A stretch of DNA of 61,801 nt from positions 1 through 61,801 of the forward strand of contig NZ_JAIVFW010000043.1 in the NCBI RefSeq assembly GCF_020829595.1, in the 5' to 3' direction. Under the pieces are notes generated by a model that saw only the letters and a program-made list of their open reading frames with translations, was not told where the DNA came from and made no database searches. Position 1 is the first letter of the stretch; every line of letters starts with the position of its first letter. Made by a program: the position numbers and the translations under genes. The DNA comes from Nostoc sp. CHAB 5844. Lineage in GTDB: Bacteria; Cyanobacteriota; Cyanobacteriia; Cyanobacteriales; Nostocaceae. Shown in pieces: positions 1 through 9,140 of the stretch.

Positions 1-61
1 AAAGAAGTACAGGTTTAATGGTGTGTCCTAAGCATGACGTTAAAAGGTTTATTCACGTTTA

Positions 62-838
62 ATGACAACAAGGTACGCAATTATGGACAAAGCAAAACGG
101 GCATTAATTCATATCGCAGGGATTGAACCTTTTGCAAAAACGCACACACAGCATTTACTAGAACGTGTCAAGCATTTGATTTTAGGGCAGCAAAAATACA
201 TGAATGACATACCAGTATTAAAAACACTGGTGAAAGTGTTGCATGACTACAAGATGATTCTTAAGCCTGGAAGTGGAGATATCACTGTTAGGTTGAACAT
301 CACAGAGGAACAATGTAAGGACATCGAAGCAGCACTATGCACTTTCTTGATGTATGTCGTTAGTAACGGCTTACCGAAGCAAGGCACACCGGAATATGAC
401 GCAGCACAGACATTAAGCCTAGCTGGAATCATGGCGTTACCCGTGGCAAGTAATGACCAGCTACCAAGCATCACCCTACGCGATATGTTTGGACAACCAG
501 CGGGAGAGAAAATCAACTGTTTCCCCTTCACTGGTGAACTACCCAGCTATACCGCTGTAACCGTGACACCACCTAAGAAAGCAGACAAAAAAGGCAGTGG
601 TAAAGGTGGCTATGGCGGCGCAACAGTAACCACGACCGTTACAGGTTATCTAGCACCACAGGATAGAGCTAAATATATCTGTGATTCCCTACGAGCTATG
701 GGCGTAGATTGCAAGGGTGACGATATAGCAGCGATTAACGCTTGTATTGCCGAAGCAAAACCAGCTAAGGGAGAAAACCCTGTAACAGAATTAGTAAAAC
801 TTGCTTACCAGATGACTACCGATAGCTGGATTCTGTAG
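62..838 (+). CDS. Hypothetical protein, possibly from a mobile element
   Basis: I do not recognise this 258-residue protein. It has no signal peptide or membrane segment. The N-terminal 150 residues look helical and soluble. A Gly/Lys-rich linker (around residues 174-188) follows, then a Thr-rich strand-like stretch, then a compact helical C-terminal domain with two Cys. ATG at 62 has a poor ribosome site; the in-frame ATG at 83 is an alternative. It lies beside a palindromic hexamer array and a broken dps gene, which suggests an inserted accessory segment whose left part is outside the window. It looks like real coding sequence because the frame is long, the composition is balanced, and the overlapping antisense frame is much shorter. 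Function unknown. Confidence 0.6.
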   Translation: MTTRYAIMDKAKRALIHIAGIEPFAKTHTQHLLERVKHLILGQQKYMNDIPVLKTLVKVLHDYKMILKPGSGDITVRLNITEEQCKDIEAALCTFLMYVVSNGLPKQGTPEYDAAQTLSLAGIMALPVASNDQLPSITLRDMFGQPAGEKINCFPFTGELPSYTAVTVTPPKKADKKGSGKGGYGGATVTTTVTGYLAPQDRAKYICDSLRAMGVDCKGDDIAAINACIAEAKPAKGENPVTELVKLAYQMTTDSWIL

Positions 839-862
839 GGGAGCCTATACCCCTCCTTTGAG

Positions 863-964
863 ATGTCATTTCCAGTGTCATATCAAATGTCATATGAAAT
901 GTCATCTCAAAAAAAAACGCGATGACATTTTAAATGACATCTCAAATGACATCGCAAATGACAC
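863..964. repeat. Symmetric array of eight hexamers at 12-bp spacing
   Basis: Four hexamers reading (A/G)TGTCA start at 863, 875, 887 and 899, exactly 12 bp apart. After a poly-A centre (909-917), four complementary hexamers TGACA(T/C) start at 923, 935, 947 and 959, again 12 bp apart. Each left unit pairs with its mirror unit about 913.5. The hexamers are conserved and the 6-bp spacers are not, which favours a repeated binding site or a long hairpin rather than a simple duplication. The 12-bp period also makes short open frames on both strands with a four-residue repeat; I do not regard these as genes. Confidence 0.8.
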
Positions 965-979
965 TTTTTTAGGGGGGTA

Positions 980-1078
980 TTACTCCGGTTGTCGTTGCCT
1001 GTCCTCGTCTAAGGCTTTCTGTATTGCACGACGGCAGAACTCAGGAGGGTCTTCTTTAGCTTTAATCTCGTCCTTCAT
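980..1078 (-). pseudogene. Short C-terminal-like coding fragment abutting the broken dps
   Basis: A 32-codon frame whose ATG overlaps the dps stop codon (ATGA). It encodes a charged helical peptide containing EFCRRAIQKALDED and ending in RQRQPE. The same frame stays open a little further upstream and reads like the tail of a small DNA-binding or antitoxin protein. It may be a gene fragment brought in at the junction that interrupted dps, or a chance frame. No function is assigned. Confidence 0.3.
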
Positions 1079-1215
1079 TTCCAGTGGAAGTTGTGAGTTT
1101 TTAGATAAAGTGTATAAGTGTCTGCCAACAGGCGAGACAATCCTTCGGCAATTTTTGTTCTATTTTCTTCGTCGATGCCAATATTTACATTTTTTACTGT
1201 TGCTTGAGATGACAT
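1075..1215 (-). pseudogene. dps: Truncated Dps (ferritin-like DNA-protection protein), N-terminus only
   Basis: Forty-six codons followed by TGA. The peptide begins [15 protein letters not shown] and ends [18 protein letters not shown], the hallmark first helix of Dps, including the His of the dinuclear ferroxidase site in the HNFHW motif. A full Dps is about 160-180 residues, so over two thirds is missing: the homology stops right after HW, where unrelated sequence begins. An AGGAG ribosome site sits just before the ATG, so the 5' end of the gene is intact. Dps binds iron and protects against peroxide. It lies about 100 bp downstream of the srxA stop, on the same strand, which suggests an oxidative-stress neighbourhood cut by an insertion or deletion. 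Confidence 0.8.
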
Positions 1216-1316
1216 AATTTTCTCCTAAACTTATTATTTGAGCATTAAGGCAAGAAAGGATGAAGTTTAATAAAGGATGAAATTTCATACTTCATACTTC
1301 TCACTTCATACTTTTC

Positions 1317-1580
1317 CTATGCCAAGTGCATCTTGAGAACGCTGCGAGGAGCTTTACGGACTCTGGCTAGTACGGTTTCTTTGCCTAAACGCTGGCAGGC
1401 TTCATAACGATGACAACCAGAAAAGCCATAATACTGTCCGTCTACTTCTAGAACATCGATAGGTTCTTGCTGCCCAATTTCCGCAATAGATTCCATTAAG
1501 GCTCTTACCTTCTGTGGATCGTTGACACGGGGCAGGGGACGTTTAATTTGATTTAATGGAATTTCTTGGACTTTAGCCAT
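1317..1580 (-). CDS. srxA: Sulfiredoxin
   Basis: An 87-residue ParB/sulfiredoxin-fold protein with the signature FSGCHRYEA, containing the single catalytic Cys that repairs over-oxidised (sulfinic) 2-Cys peroxiredoxins using ATP and a thiol donor. Length and motif match cyanobacterial Srx, a cytosolic antioxidant enzyme. I start at the ATG at 1580 (MAKVQEIPL); an in-frame TTG five codons upstream is less likely. It is a single-gene unit divergent from the SpoIID gene (start 1696), and the broken dps follows downstream on the same strand. Confidence 0.88.
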   Translation of the reverse strand: MAKVQEIPLNQIKRPLPRVNDPQKVRALMESIAEIGQQEPIDVLEVDGQYYGFSGCHRYEACQRLGKETVLARVRKAPRSVLKMHLA

Positions 1581-1695
1581 AAGGAGTTGATCCAACTAAT
1601 TCTGTTTTGTGCCTATAGATAAATCATAGTCATTATGACTTTGATTTGCAAGTAATTTAGGTAGCTAAATTGGTAATGGTACTATTGGAGCGTTC

Positions 1696-3363
1696 ATGCG
1701 ACAAAACCACTACGCTACGAAGCATATGGTAACTCTGCCCCAGCGCAATACGAAAAGGCAGAATCAAGTCACGATCGAATTTTCGTTTTGGCGTTTGTCT
1801 TACACGGTAGTAACAACATTTTGCTTGTTGGGGCTGACAGCCGCATCAGGACCTGGGAGCAATAGCAAAGACGTAGAATTGAGAGTAGGAATTATCCAGA
1901 GATTTGGCGAAAAATCAACAGCCAAGCTGCAACTAGAACCGACAAAAGGCGATCGCTTGCGGTTAAAATTTCAAGCAGGTAACAAGCAACAAATTATAGT
2001 CACCAACAAGCCTGTCAAGCTAGAAACAGTCATGCAAGCTTTGCCAAAACCTGTAGTTGAGGAGGTAGTGGTTTTAGGAATATACCGTACCTTTGAAACA
2101 GCAGAAGATAGTGCTAAAAAGTGGCGTTCTCAAGGAATAGAAGTAGAAATCTCCCAGCCAGAACGTTGGCAAGTGTGGGCAAAGCGAGATGTTTACAGTA
2201 CGCCTTTATTGCGTCGATTGCTATTTCAGAATTTGCAGAAATCTGACGCAAAAATGGCATATATCGATACTAAAATCCAGCAAGAAGTACCACAGGTAAG
2301 TTGGGTAGTAGATGGCAAACGTTACAACCCAATGAATTTAGCAATCAGTGCCGATAAAAACTTAATTCGCCTGAATAAAGGGGAAAAACCTGGAACTGGC
2401 CGTTTGTATGCAGGGCGAATGGCATTACAGCCGAATGCTTACGGTACATATACATTAGTTAATGAAGTCTCCTTAGAAACTTATTTACGTGGTGTTGTAC
2501 CTAACGAAATTGGGACAAATGTGCCGAAAGCAGCCTTAGAAGCGCAAGCAATTTTAGCCCGGACATACGCTTTAAGGAATTTGCACAGATTTGCTGTTGA
2601 TAACTACCAATTATGTGCTGATACACACTGCCAAGTTTATTATGGGCTGAGTGGGGCAACTAGGAAAACAGATCAAGCGATCGCCGCTACTAGAGGCATG
2701 GTATTAACTTATAACAACGAGCTAATTGATGCCTTGTATTCTTCGACAACAGGTGGTGTTACCGCCTTTTTTAGTGATGTCTGGAATGGAGAAAACCGTC
2801 CTTATTTGCGGCCAGTAGTAGATGCACCGATTAATTTTTGGAACTTATCACAACAGAGTTTAGCAAATGAAAAAAACTTCCGAAGATTTATCAACATGAA
2901 GCAAGGCTTCAATGAAAGCAACTGGGATCTGTTTCGTTGGAACAAAGAAACTGCCATCAAAGATATTGCTAAGGACTTGCAGAAATTTTTGCGGGTCAAA
3001 AACAGTCCCTATGCTAAATTTAAAACAATTGAAGCGATCGCCATCACAAAGCGTAGTCAAAGCGGACGTATTCTCAACCTGGCTGTGAAAACCGATATTG
3101 GCGTATTTACATTGCACAAAGACGAAGTACGTAGTGCGTTTGCTGCGCCTGTAAGTACATTGTTTTATCTACAACCTTTAAATAAAGGTAAACCAGAATT
3201 GTGGGGATACGCCTTTATCGGAGGTGGACTAGGACACGGCGTTGGCTTAAGTCAAACTGGCGCACAAAATTTAGCCAAGCTGGGCTGGGAAACTCCCAAA
3301 ATTCTCCAGTTCTACTATCCTGGGACAAAAATTCAAATCTTCAACGACAAAATCAAGTTATGA
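1696..3363 (+). CDS. SpoIID/LytB domain protein
   Basis: 555 residues. An N-terminal basic stretch is followed by one hydrophobic segment (about residues 34-52), so the protein is probably exported or membrane-anchored. A middle region resembles an SPOR-type repeat (VVLGIYRTFETAEDSAKKW). The C-terminal half is a SpoIID/LytB domain with SLETYLRGVVPNEIG, AQAILARTYALRN and the terminal GLGHGVGLSQTGAQ motif, followed by a YYPGTKI ending. SpoIID proteins are lytic transglycosylases or amidase enhancers acting on peptidoglycan, so a role in cell-wall remodelling is likely. ATG at 1696 is used; an ATG ten codons later is also possible. It stands alone and is followed by a mosaic repeat. Confidence 0.85.
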   Translation: MRQNHYATKHMVTLPQRNTKRQNQVTIEFSFWRLSYTVVTTFCLLGLTAASGPGSNSKDVELRVGIIQRFGEKSTAKLQLEPTKGDRLRLKFQAGNKQQIIVTNKPVKLETVMQALPKPVVEEVVVLGIYRTFETAEDSAKKWRSQGIEVEISQPERWQVWAKRDVYSTPLLRRLLFQNLQKSDAKMAYIDTKIQQEVPQVSWVVDGKRYNPMNLAISADKNLIRLNKGEKPGTGRLYAGRMALQPNAYGTYTLVNEVSLETYLRGVVPNEIGTNVPKAALEAQAILARTYALRNLHRFAVDNYQLCADTHCQVYYGLSGATRKTDQAIAATRGMVLTYNNELIDALYSSTTGGVTAFFSDVWNGENRPYLRPVVDAPINFWNLSQQSLANEKNFRRFINMKQGFNESNWDLFRWNKETAIKDIAKDLQKFLRVKNSPYAKFKTIEAIAITKRSQSGRILNLAVKTDIGVFTLHKDEVRSAFAAPVSTLFYLQPLNKGKPELWGYAFIGGGLGHGVGLSQTGAQNLAKLGWETPKILQFYYPGTKIQIFNDKIKL

Positions 3364-3905
3364 ACACTGCTGAGTTGAAAGTGCTGAATTGAAAGTGCTG
3401 AGGAGCCACTGCGTTGGGGAGACAGTGCCGTGGTGTTAGCGCAGTTCCGTGACTGTCGGCAAAGCCGACGACACTTGCTTCAACGCTCTTAACCCGCGCA
3501 ACGCAGTGTCTCCCCAACGGACTGCTCACCGCAACGGAGTGGCTCCCCATGAGCGACTGCCGCGCATGGTTTCCCGCGCCAGTCCGCTTGAAGGGCGGAA
3601 CCCCCCTTCGGGTGACGCTCTTGAGCGTCGCTAAGGCTTCGAAGATTGCCAGTTGCCTACGGAGGGAAACCCTCCTTCAGCACTGGTCTCACTGCCAAGC
3701 GGCTGGCTGACAGTCGCGCAACTGTCGTCGGCTCTGCTGACTCTCTCAGTGGCGTTGCTGAGTATTTTTGTTCATCACTTGGAACTCACAAAAAACGCCG
3801 CAGGCGTTTACTCAGTAAAGCAAGGACTTACGCTAATAAAGCAGGAACACACATGAGTTTTGTGTTCCTGCTTAGGGTGACAATACTTAATTAAATTTTT
3901 GTCAT
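3364..3905. repeat. Mosaic intergenic repeat, large copy A
   Basis: No credible gene. It starts with 14-bp direct repeats of the type GTGCTGA(G)TTGAAA. A GC-rich mosaic of short palindromes follows (about 3396-3770), sharing blocks such as GCCGTGGTGTTAGCG and ACTGCCGCGCATGGTTTC with the copy near 55.95-56.25 kb. Frames inside are artefacts. It ends with a perfect 11-bp hairpin (3841-3851 with 3861-3871, GCAGGAACACA) just before the petF duplication. Confidence 0.8.
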
Positions 3906-3908
3906 CTC

Positions 3909-3976
3909 AAGTTGAAAAAGCACATATAGAAAAGAGAAAATTTTTCCCAGATGTGCTGCTTTTATTTTTTCAACTT
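3909..3976 (-). terminator. Terminator of the first petF copy
   Basis: On the minus strand, sequence from 3976 to 3951 pairs with 3925 to 3909: outer arms AAGTTGAAAAA and inner arms GCACAT/ATGTGC, with a T-rich 3' side. It lies 40-110 bp past the stop codon of the ferredoxin gene. A close copy follows the second ferredoxin gene. Confidence 0.6.
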
Positions 3977-4018
3977 CAATAACTCTTGCAAGAGATTTCT
4001 GTTTGAGACACCCAACTT

Positions 4019-4324
<306 letters not shown>

Positions 4325-4461
4325 TTAGTATTCCTCTCTTTAGTCAACGGCAGTATAAGTTATCCTTAAGCGTGTAAACTCAGGCTCATGAAGGAGAAAT
4401 AAAAAACTTATGTGTGTTTCTCCTTTGGGTAACAATACTCAATTAGATTTTTTGTTGTATC

Positions 4462-4528
4462 AAGTTGAAAAAGCACATGGAGAAAGTAGAGAATTTTTCC
4501 TAGATGTGCTGCTTTTATTTTTCAACTT
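4462..4528 (-). terminator. Terminator of the second petF copy
   Basis: A near-copy of the 3909-3976 element: arms at 4462-4478 (AAGTTGAAAAAGCACAT) and 4504-4528. It lies between the two ferredoxin genes, so each copy probably ends its own transcript. Confidence 0.6.
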
Positions 4529-4570
4529 CAATAACTCTTGCAAGAGATTTCTTGTTGAGACACCTAACTC

Positions 4571-5195
<625 letters not shown>

Positions 5196-6170
5196 GTGCG
5201 CGTCGGCTTGGTAGGTACTGGGTATGCAGCAAAACTCAGGGCAGAAGCACTGCTGCAAGATGAGCGATCGCATCTGGCCGCAGTGGTTGGTCATATCCCA
5301 AAAACAACAGAAATATTCGCAAAAGAATACCAAACCTCAGCTTTAAATTCTTGGCAAGAGTTAGTAGAACAGGAAGATGTGGATATGGTAGTGGTATCCA
5401 CAGTGAATCGAGATCATGGAGCGATCGCCCGTGCGGCTCTCTCCCACGGCAAACATGTAATTGTAGAATATCCCCTATCTATTGATTTAAAACAAGCAGA
5501 GGAACTTATAGTTTTAGCCAAAGCCCAAAATAAATTACTGCATGTGGAACACATAGAACTTTTGGGGGGCTTGCACCAGGCATTAAAACAAAACTTAACC
5601 AAAGTTGGCAATGTATTTTATGTCCGCTACAGCACCATCAATCCCCAAAATCCCGCACCACGCAAGTGGACTTACAATCATGAATTATTTGGCTTTCCTT
5701 TGATTGGGGCAATTTCTCGATTGCATCGTCTGATTGATTTGTTTGGGAAAGTCTTGACAGTTAACTGTCATCAACGATATTGGGCAGTAGAATCGGAATA
5801 CTACCAAACCTGTTTTTGTATGAGTCAACTGTGCTTTAGCAGTGGACTGTTAGCACAAGTAATTTACGGCAAAGGCGAAACAATTTGGCAGCCAGAGCGT
5901 AAATTTGAAGTTCACGGCGAAAAAGGCGGCTTAATTTTTGATGGGAATACAGGCTACTTAATCCAGTCAGGGGAAACTACACCAATAGATGTGGGAACGC
6001 GTCGGGGTTTGTTTGCCAAAGACACAACTATGGTGTTAGACCATCTGTTTGATGGCACTCCTTTGTACGTCACGCCAGAAGAAAGTTTATACACGCTAAA
6101 AGTGGCTGATGCTGCCCAAAGAGCGGCACAAACAGGGTTAACTATATTTTTGAATGATGCTTTAGATTAA
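5196..6170 (+). CDS. bvdR: Biliverdin reductase
   Basis: 324 residues of the Gfo/Idh/MocA fold. The N-terminal Rossmann motif GLVGTGYAA binds NAD(P)H. HGKHVIVEYPLSID is the EYPL motif of biliverdin reductases, and LLHVEHIELLGG and YSTINPQNPAPRKWTY match cyanobacterial BvdR over its length. The enzyme reduces biliverdin IXa to bilirubin and influences phycobiliprotein assembly. Start is GTG at 5196. The next gene, map, begins 5 bp after the stop, so the two are probably co-transcribed. A generic Gfo/Idh/MocA oxidoreductase is the alternative. Confidence 0.85.
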   Translation: MRVGLVGTGYAAKLRAEALLQDERSHLAAVVGHIPKTTEIFAKEYQTSALNSWQELVEQEDVDMVVVSTVNRDHGAIARAALSHGKHVIVEYPLSIDLKQAEELIVLAKAQNKLLHVEHIELLGGLHQALKQNLTKVGNVFYVRYSTINPQNPAPRKWTYNHELFGFPLIGAISRLHRLIDLFGKVLTVNCHQRYWAVESEYYQTCFCMSQLCFSSGLLAQVIYGKGETIWQPERKFEVHGEKGGLIFDGNTGYLIQSGETTPIDVGTRRGLFAKDTTMVLDHLFDGTPLYVTPEESLYTLKVADAAQRAAQTGLTIFLNDALD

Positions 6171-6175
6171 CGTCC

Positions 6176-6955
6176 ATGAAAACCGAACCAATAGTTATTT
6201 TATCCTCACGAGAAATCGACAAAATGCGTCGGGCAGGGCGCTTGGCAGCCAAACTCCTAGAGCATCTTGAACCACTAGTAAAGCCAGGGGTAAGTACACT
6301 GGAACTCAATGATGAAGCTGAACGTTGGACTGGGCTGCATGGTGCAAAAAGCGCACCTCTTGGTTATAAAGGTTTTCCCCGGTCAATCTGCACCAGCGTC
6401 AATGAAGTCATCTGTCATGGCATCCCCAATGCTAAACAGATCCTCAAAGAAGGTGACATTATCAATATTGATGTTACGCCGATTTTAGATGGCTACCACG
6501 GTGATACATCGAAGACATTTATTGTGGGTGAGCCTTCTTTTAAAGCGAAAAAGTTAGTAGAAGTAACTCAAGAGTGCCTTTATCGAGGTATCGCTGAGGT
6601 TAAACCAGGGGCAAAGATTGGTGATATTGGCGCAGCAATTCAAGAGTATGCTGAGTCCCAAGGTTTTTCTGTGGTACGGGATTTTGTGGGACACGGTATT
6701 AGTAATATTTTTCACACTGCACCAGATGTGCCGCATTATGGAACTCGTGGTAAAGGTAAGCGCCTCAGACCAGGAATGGTATTTACTATTGAGCCGATGA
6801 TTAATGAAGGCACTTGGGAAGTAGAAATGTTGAGTGATGGTTGGACGGCTGTGACTCGCGATCGCAAATTGTCGGCTCAATTTGAGCATACAATAGCTGT
6901 CACAGAAGTTGGTGTTGAAATTTTGACTCTATCTGAAGTAGGAAAAACATTTTAA
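6176..6955 (+). CDS. map: Methionine aminopeptidase, type I
   Basis: 259 residues with the pita-bread fold and all five metal ligands in order: the two Asp in NIDVTPILDGYHGDTSKTF, the His in GHGISNIFHTAP, the Glu in FTIEPM and the Glu in QFEHTIAV. It removes N-terminal Met from nascent proteins. Length is typical of type Ia enzymes. It follows bvdR by 5 bp. Cyanobacteria usually carry several map paralogues, so this need not be the only copy. Confidence 0.93.
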   Translation: MKTEPIVILSSREIDKMRRAGRLAAKLLEHLEPLVKPGVSTLELNDEAERWTGLHGAKSAPLGYKGFPRSICTSVNEVICHGIPNAKQILKEGDIINIDVTPILDGYHGDTSKTFIVGEPSFKAKKLVEVTQECLYRGIAEVKPGAKIGDIGAAIQEYAESQGFSVVRDFVGHGISNIFHTAPDVPHYGTRGKGKRLRPGMVFTIEPMINEGTWEVEMLSDGWTAVTRDRKLSAQFEHTIAVTEVGVEILTLSEVGKTF

Positions 6956-7105
6956 AACTTCATAATTAGATTATGAATAATAGGTGAAGAGTTCCGTATC
7001 TATGGAAAAGTTAGGTGACTAATAGCATAGGATTTATTATATATTCAGATTTATAAGCTGATTACGCTTCGGATTTCACCTAATTTACTTTTCAAGTACG
7101 CTCTT

Positions 7106-7675
7106 ATGAAGAGTCTCACTAAAACTTTTGCTAAGATTATTCTGCCGTATTCATACTTCTATCGTTTTCTTCAAGTTTATCGTCAGCACTTCAGTAGATT
7201 GCAGCACCATCCAGAAGAGCATGATGTTGTGATATATAAACTTCAATCCGAAGTTATCATCAAAGTTTATTGGAAGGTTCTTCCCATCGGCAAGGGGCCG
7301 GCTTTAGCACTGATTGTTTCAGGTGATGAAATCCTGCGTTTTGATTGCTTTGGTGAAGATCAAGGACATTATCATGTGTTTTGTGGTTATGAATATCCCG
7401 ACAGGGATAGATTTTATTTCCCAGAAAAAACAGTAGAGGAGCAAATAAATCGCACCATCTTCGAGTTAGACAGAAATTTATGTCGCTACCTGCAACTTCA
7501 TCGCAGTTCTCAGATTCGTCATCTGAAGATTGATGCAATTACACTCAAGAATGTGTGTGAACAAGCGCGTCATCAGATGCTTAAGTATCTCTGGACAGTT
7601 CCTCAATTTGAGGATTTACGTAGGCCAAGATATCAAAAAAGTGAACCACTTCAACTGAAAACAGTGGAGGTATGA
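7106..7675 (+). CDS. Conserved hypothetical protein
   Basis: 189 residues, not recognised with certainty. The core is strand-rich (YKLQSEVIIKVYWKVLP, ALALIVSGDEILRFDCFG), followed by GHYHVFCGYEYPDRDRFYFPE and a helical C-terminus with several Arg and His. The pattern of a short beta sheet with a His-containing centre recalls small DUF proteins related to TumE-type toxins, but I cannot show homology. No signal peptide or transmembrane segment. It is convergent with the adenylate cyclase gene, whose stop is 5 bp away. Confidence 0.6.
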   Translation: MKSLTKTFAKIILPYSYFYRFLQVYRQHFSRLQHHPEEHDVVIYKLQSEVIIKVYWKVLPIGKGPALALIVSGDEILRFDCFGEDQGHYHVFCGYEYPDRDRFYFPEKTVEEQINRTIFELDRNLCRYLQLHRSSQIRHLKIDAITLKNVCEQARHQMLKYLWTVPQFEDLRRPRYQKSEPLQLKTVEV

Positions 7676-7679
7676 AACT

Positions 7680-9140
7680 TTATTTAAGCAGAAGTTCGTA
7701 GATGGCGATCGCTTCATCCTTTCCCTTTAACTTTACTGCTTGATCTACCAATTTCAATGAGAATAATTCTGGTTGAGATAAGCTTTTAATCACTGATTCA
7801 GTTACTAAAGTTCCGCAAGCATATTGTTTTGTTAGCCCTTCAATTCGAGAAGCGATATTAACTGCATCACCGATGACTGTAGAATCAATGCGGCAAGTAA
7901 ATCCGACTGTACCCATGACTACTTCTCCACGATGCAGTCCAATTCCAATGCTAACTCTGGGTAAATTTTGTTGGATACGTTCTTGATTAAATTGCTCTAG
8001 GGACTGGTGCATTAAAATCGCGGCTTTAAGTGCGCCGTCAGTGCTTTCATCATCAAACAAAGCCATCACGGCATCACCAATATATTTATCAATAAAGCCA
8101 CCTGCTTGATCAATTACTTGCCCGATACAAGCTAAGTAGTCATTGAGAAACGTAAATATTTCTAGGGGTGTCATCATCTCTGACATGGAAGTATAACCGC
8201 GAATATCACAAAATAAGATTGTGATGTGGCGAGTGACTGCGATACCTACTGCAATATTTTCAATTCCTGCGGGTGCGATCGCTAAAATAAATTTATTCGG
8301 TACAAATAATTTAAAGGATTCTAACGTCTTCTGTAATTTACTAAATGAACTTTGCAATGCAGCAGACATCTCATTAAACGAAGTTGCTAACGCACCAATT
8401 TCATCTGCATTGGTAATTTCCGCGCGATGTTGCAAATCTCCAGCTGCAATTTGAGCAGCACTGGTTTGCAAGCGGCGGATGGGGTTACTCAAGCGTCTAG
8501 CCAGAATATACGCACACACCCAACTAACTAACAGTCCGATAGCACCGACTATCAATGCTTGATTTACCGCATTAGCGACAGCACGGTTAACTTGACGCAG
8601 AGAAACACCTAAGCGTAAAGTGCCGATTTTTTCACCTGATAGCCGTTGAATAGCAGAAGCTACTTCGATGATGCGATCGCCACGTTTCGCTCTGATATTA
8701 TTGGCAAAGTGAATATCTGCCAACGCAAAAGTCTCAATAGAGTTAGATTTTGGCGACGCTTTTTGGGCTGCATCGCTTACTGTCACTGGCACAATATCGG
8801 GTATGTATTGTCCTTGTAAATATTCAACAGAAGCAGCAATAATCTGATTTTCTAGCCGCGTATCAGTCACCAAAATATACACAAAGTCTTCGTTTTCCCG
8901 CAACATCACATTCAAGTTGAGGCGCATTTGACTCCAGTTGCGTTCTTCAAGGTGATTAGCAAAGGTGGAAGTTCCCAGCACCCTAGACAAAAACCTGGCT
9001 TCATTCAATTTCTGCTCCCGGTACAGAGTACTTTCAGTTTTTGCCCATACCAAAACAACTACACCCACTAACGCTACATTTAATAGTGTTGTTGCAGTCA
9101 TGATTCGAGTCCGAATCGAGCGGAAACTAAATAATTTCAT
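7680..9140 (-). CDS. Membrane adenylate cyclase with extracytoplasmic sensor and HAMP
   Basis: 486 residues from the ATG at 9140. Transmembrane helix 1 spans about residues 15-32. A periplasmic sensor follows, then transmembrane helix 2 (VGAIGLLVSWVCAYILA), a HAMP linker (RRLSNPIRRLQ) and a class III cyclase domain. The cyclase has both metal Asp (ILFCDIRGYTS; IGDAVMALF), the adenine-selecting Lys (FIDKYIGD), the Asp in RIDSTVIGD, and the catalytic Asn and Arg of VNIASRIE. All key residues are present, so it should make cAMP. The start overlaps the stop of the upstream lipoprotein gene (ATGA), implying translational coupling and a shared sensing task. Confidence 0.88.
   Translation of the reverse strand: MKLFSFRSIRTRIMTATTLLNVALVGVVVLVWAKTESTLYREQKLNEARFLSRVLGTSTFANHLEERNWSQMRLNLNVMLRENEDFVYILVTDTRLENQIIAASVEYLQGQYIPDIVPVTVSDAAQKASPKSNSIETFALADIHFANNIRAKRGDRIIEVASAIQRLSGEKIGTLRLGVSLRQVNRAVANAVNQALIVGAIGLLVSWVCAYILARRLSNPIRRLQTSAAQIAAGDLQHRAEITNADEIGALATSFNEMSAALQSSFSKLQKTLESFKLFVPNKFILAIAPAGIENIAVGIAVTRHITILFCDIRGYTSMSEMMTPLEIFTFLNDYLACIGQVIDQAGGFIDKYIGDAVMALFDDESTDGALKAAILMHQSLEQFNQERIQQNLPRVSIGIGLHRGEVVMGTVGFTCRIDSTVIGDAVNIASRIEGLTKQYACGTLVTESVIKSLSQPELFSLKLVDQAVKLKGKDEAIAIYELLLK

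Noticed and set aside
863-964. Idea that the hexamer array is a CRISPR array
   Set aside because: The repeats are 6 bp with 6-bp spacers and reverse orientation at the centre; CRISPR repeats are longer and unidirectional.
858-1217. Plus-strand frame of 119 codons starting in the hexamer array
   Set aside because: Its first third is only the translated 12-bp repeat and the rest is antisense to the dps fragment and its neighbour; no protein character.
3449-3894. Several overlapping plus-strand frames in the mosaic repeat
   Set aside because: They lie in repeated GC-rich palindromes found also at 56 kb; frames are not conserved between copies.
9100-9125. GATTCGAGTCCGAATCGAG as a tRNA T-arm
   Set aside because: It lies inside the cyclase coding sequence near the first transmembrane helix and there is no cloverleaf around it.
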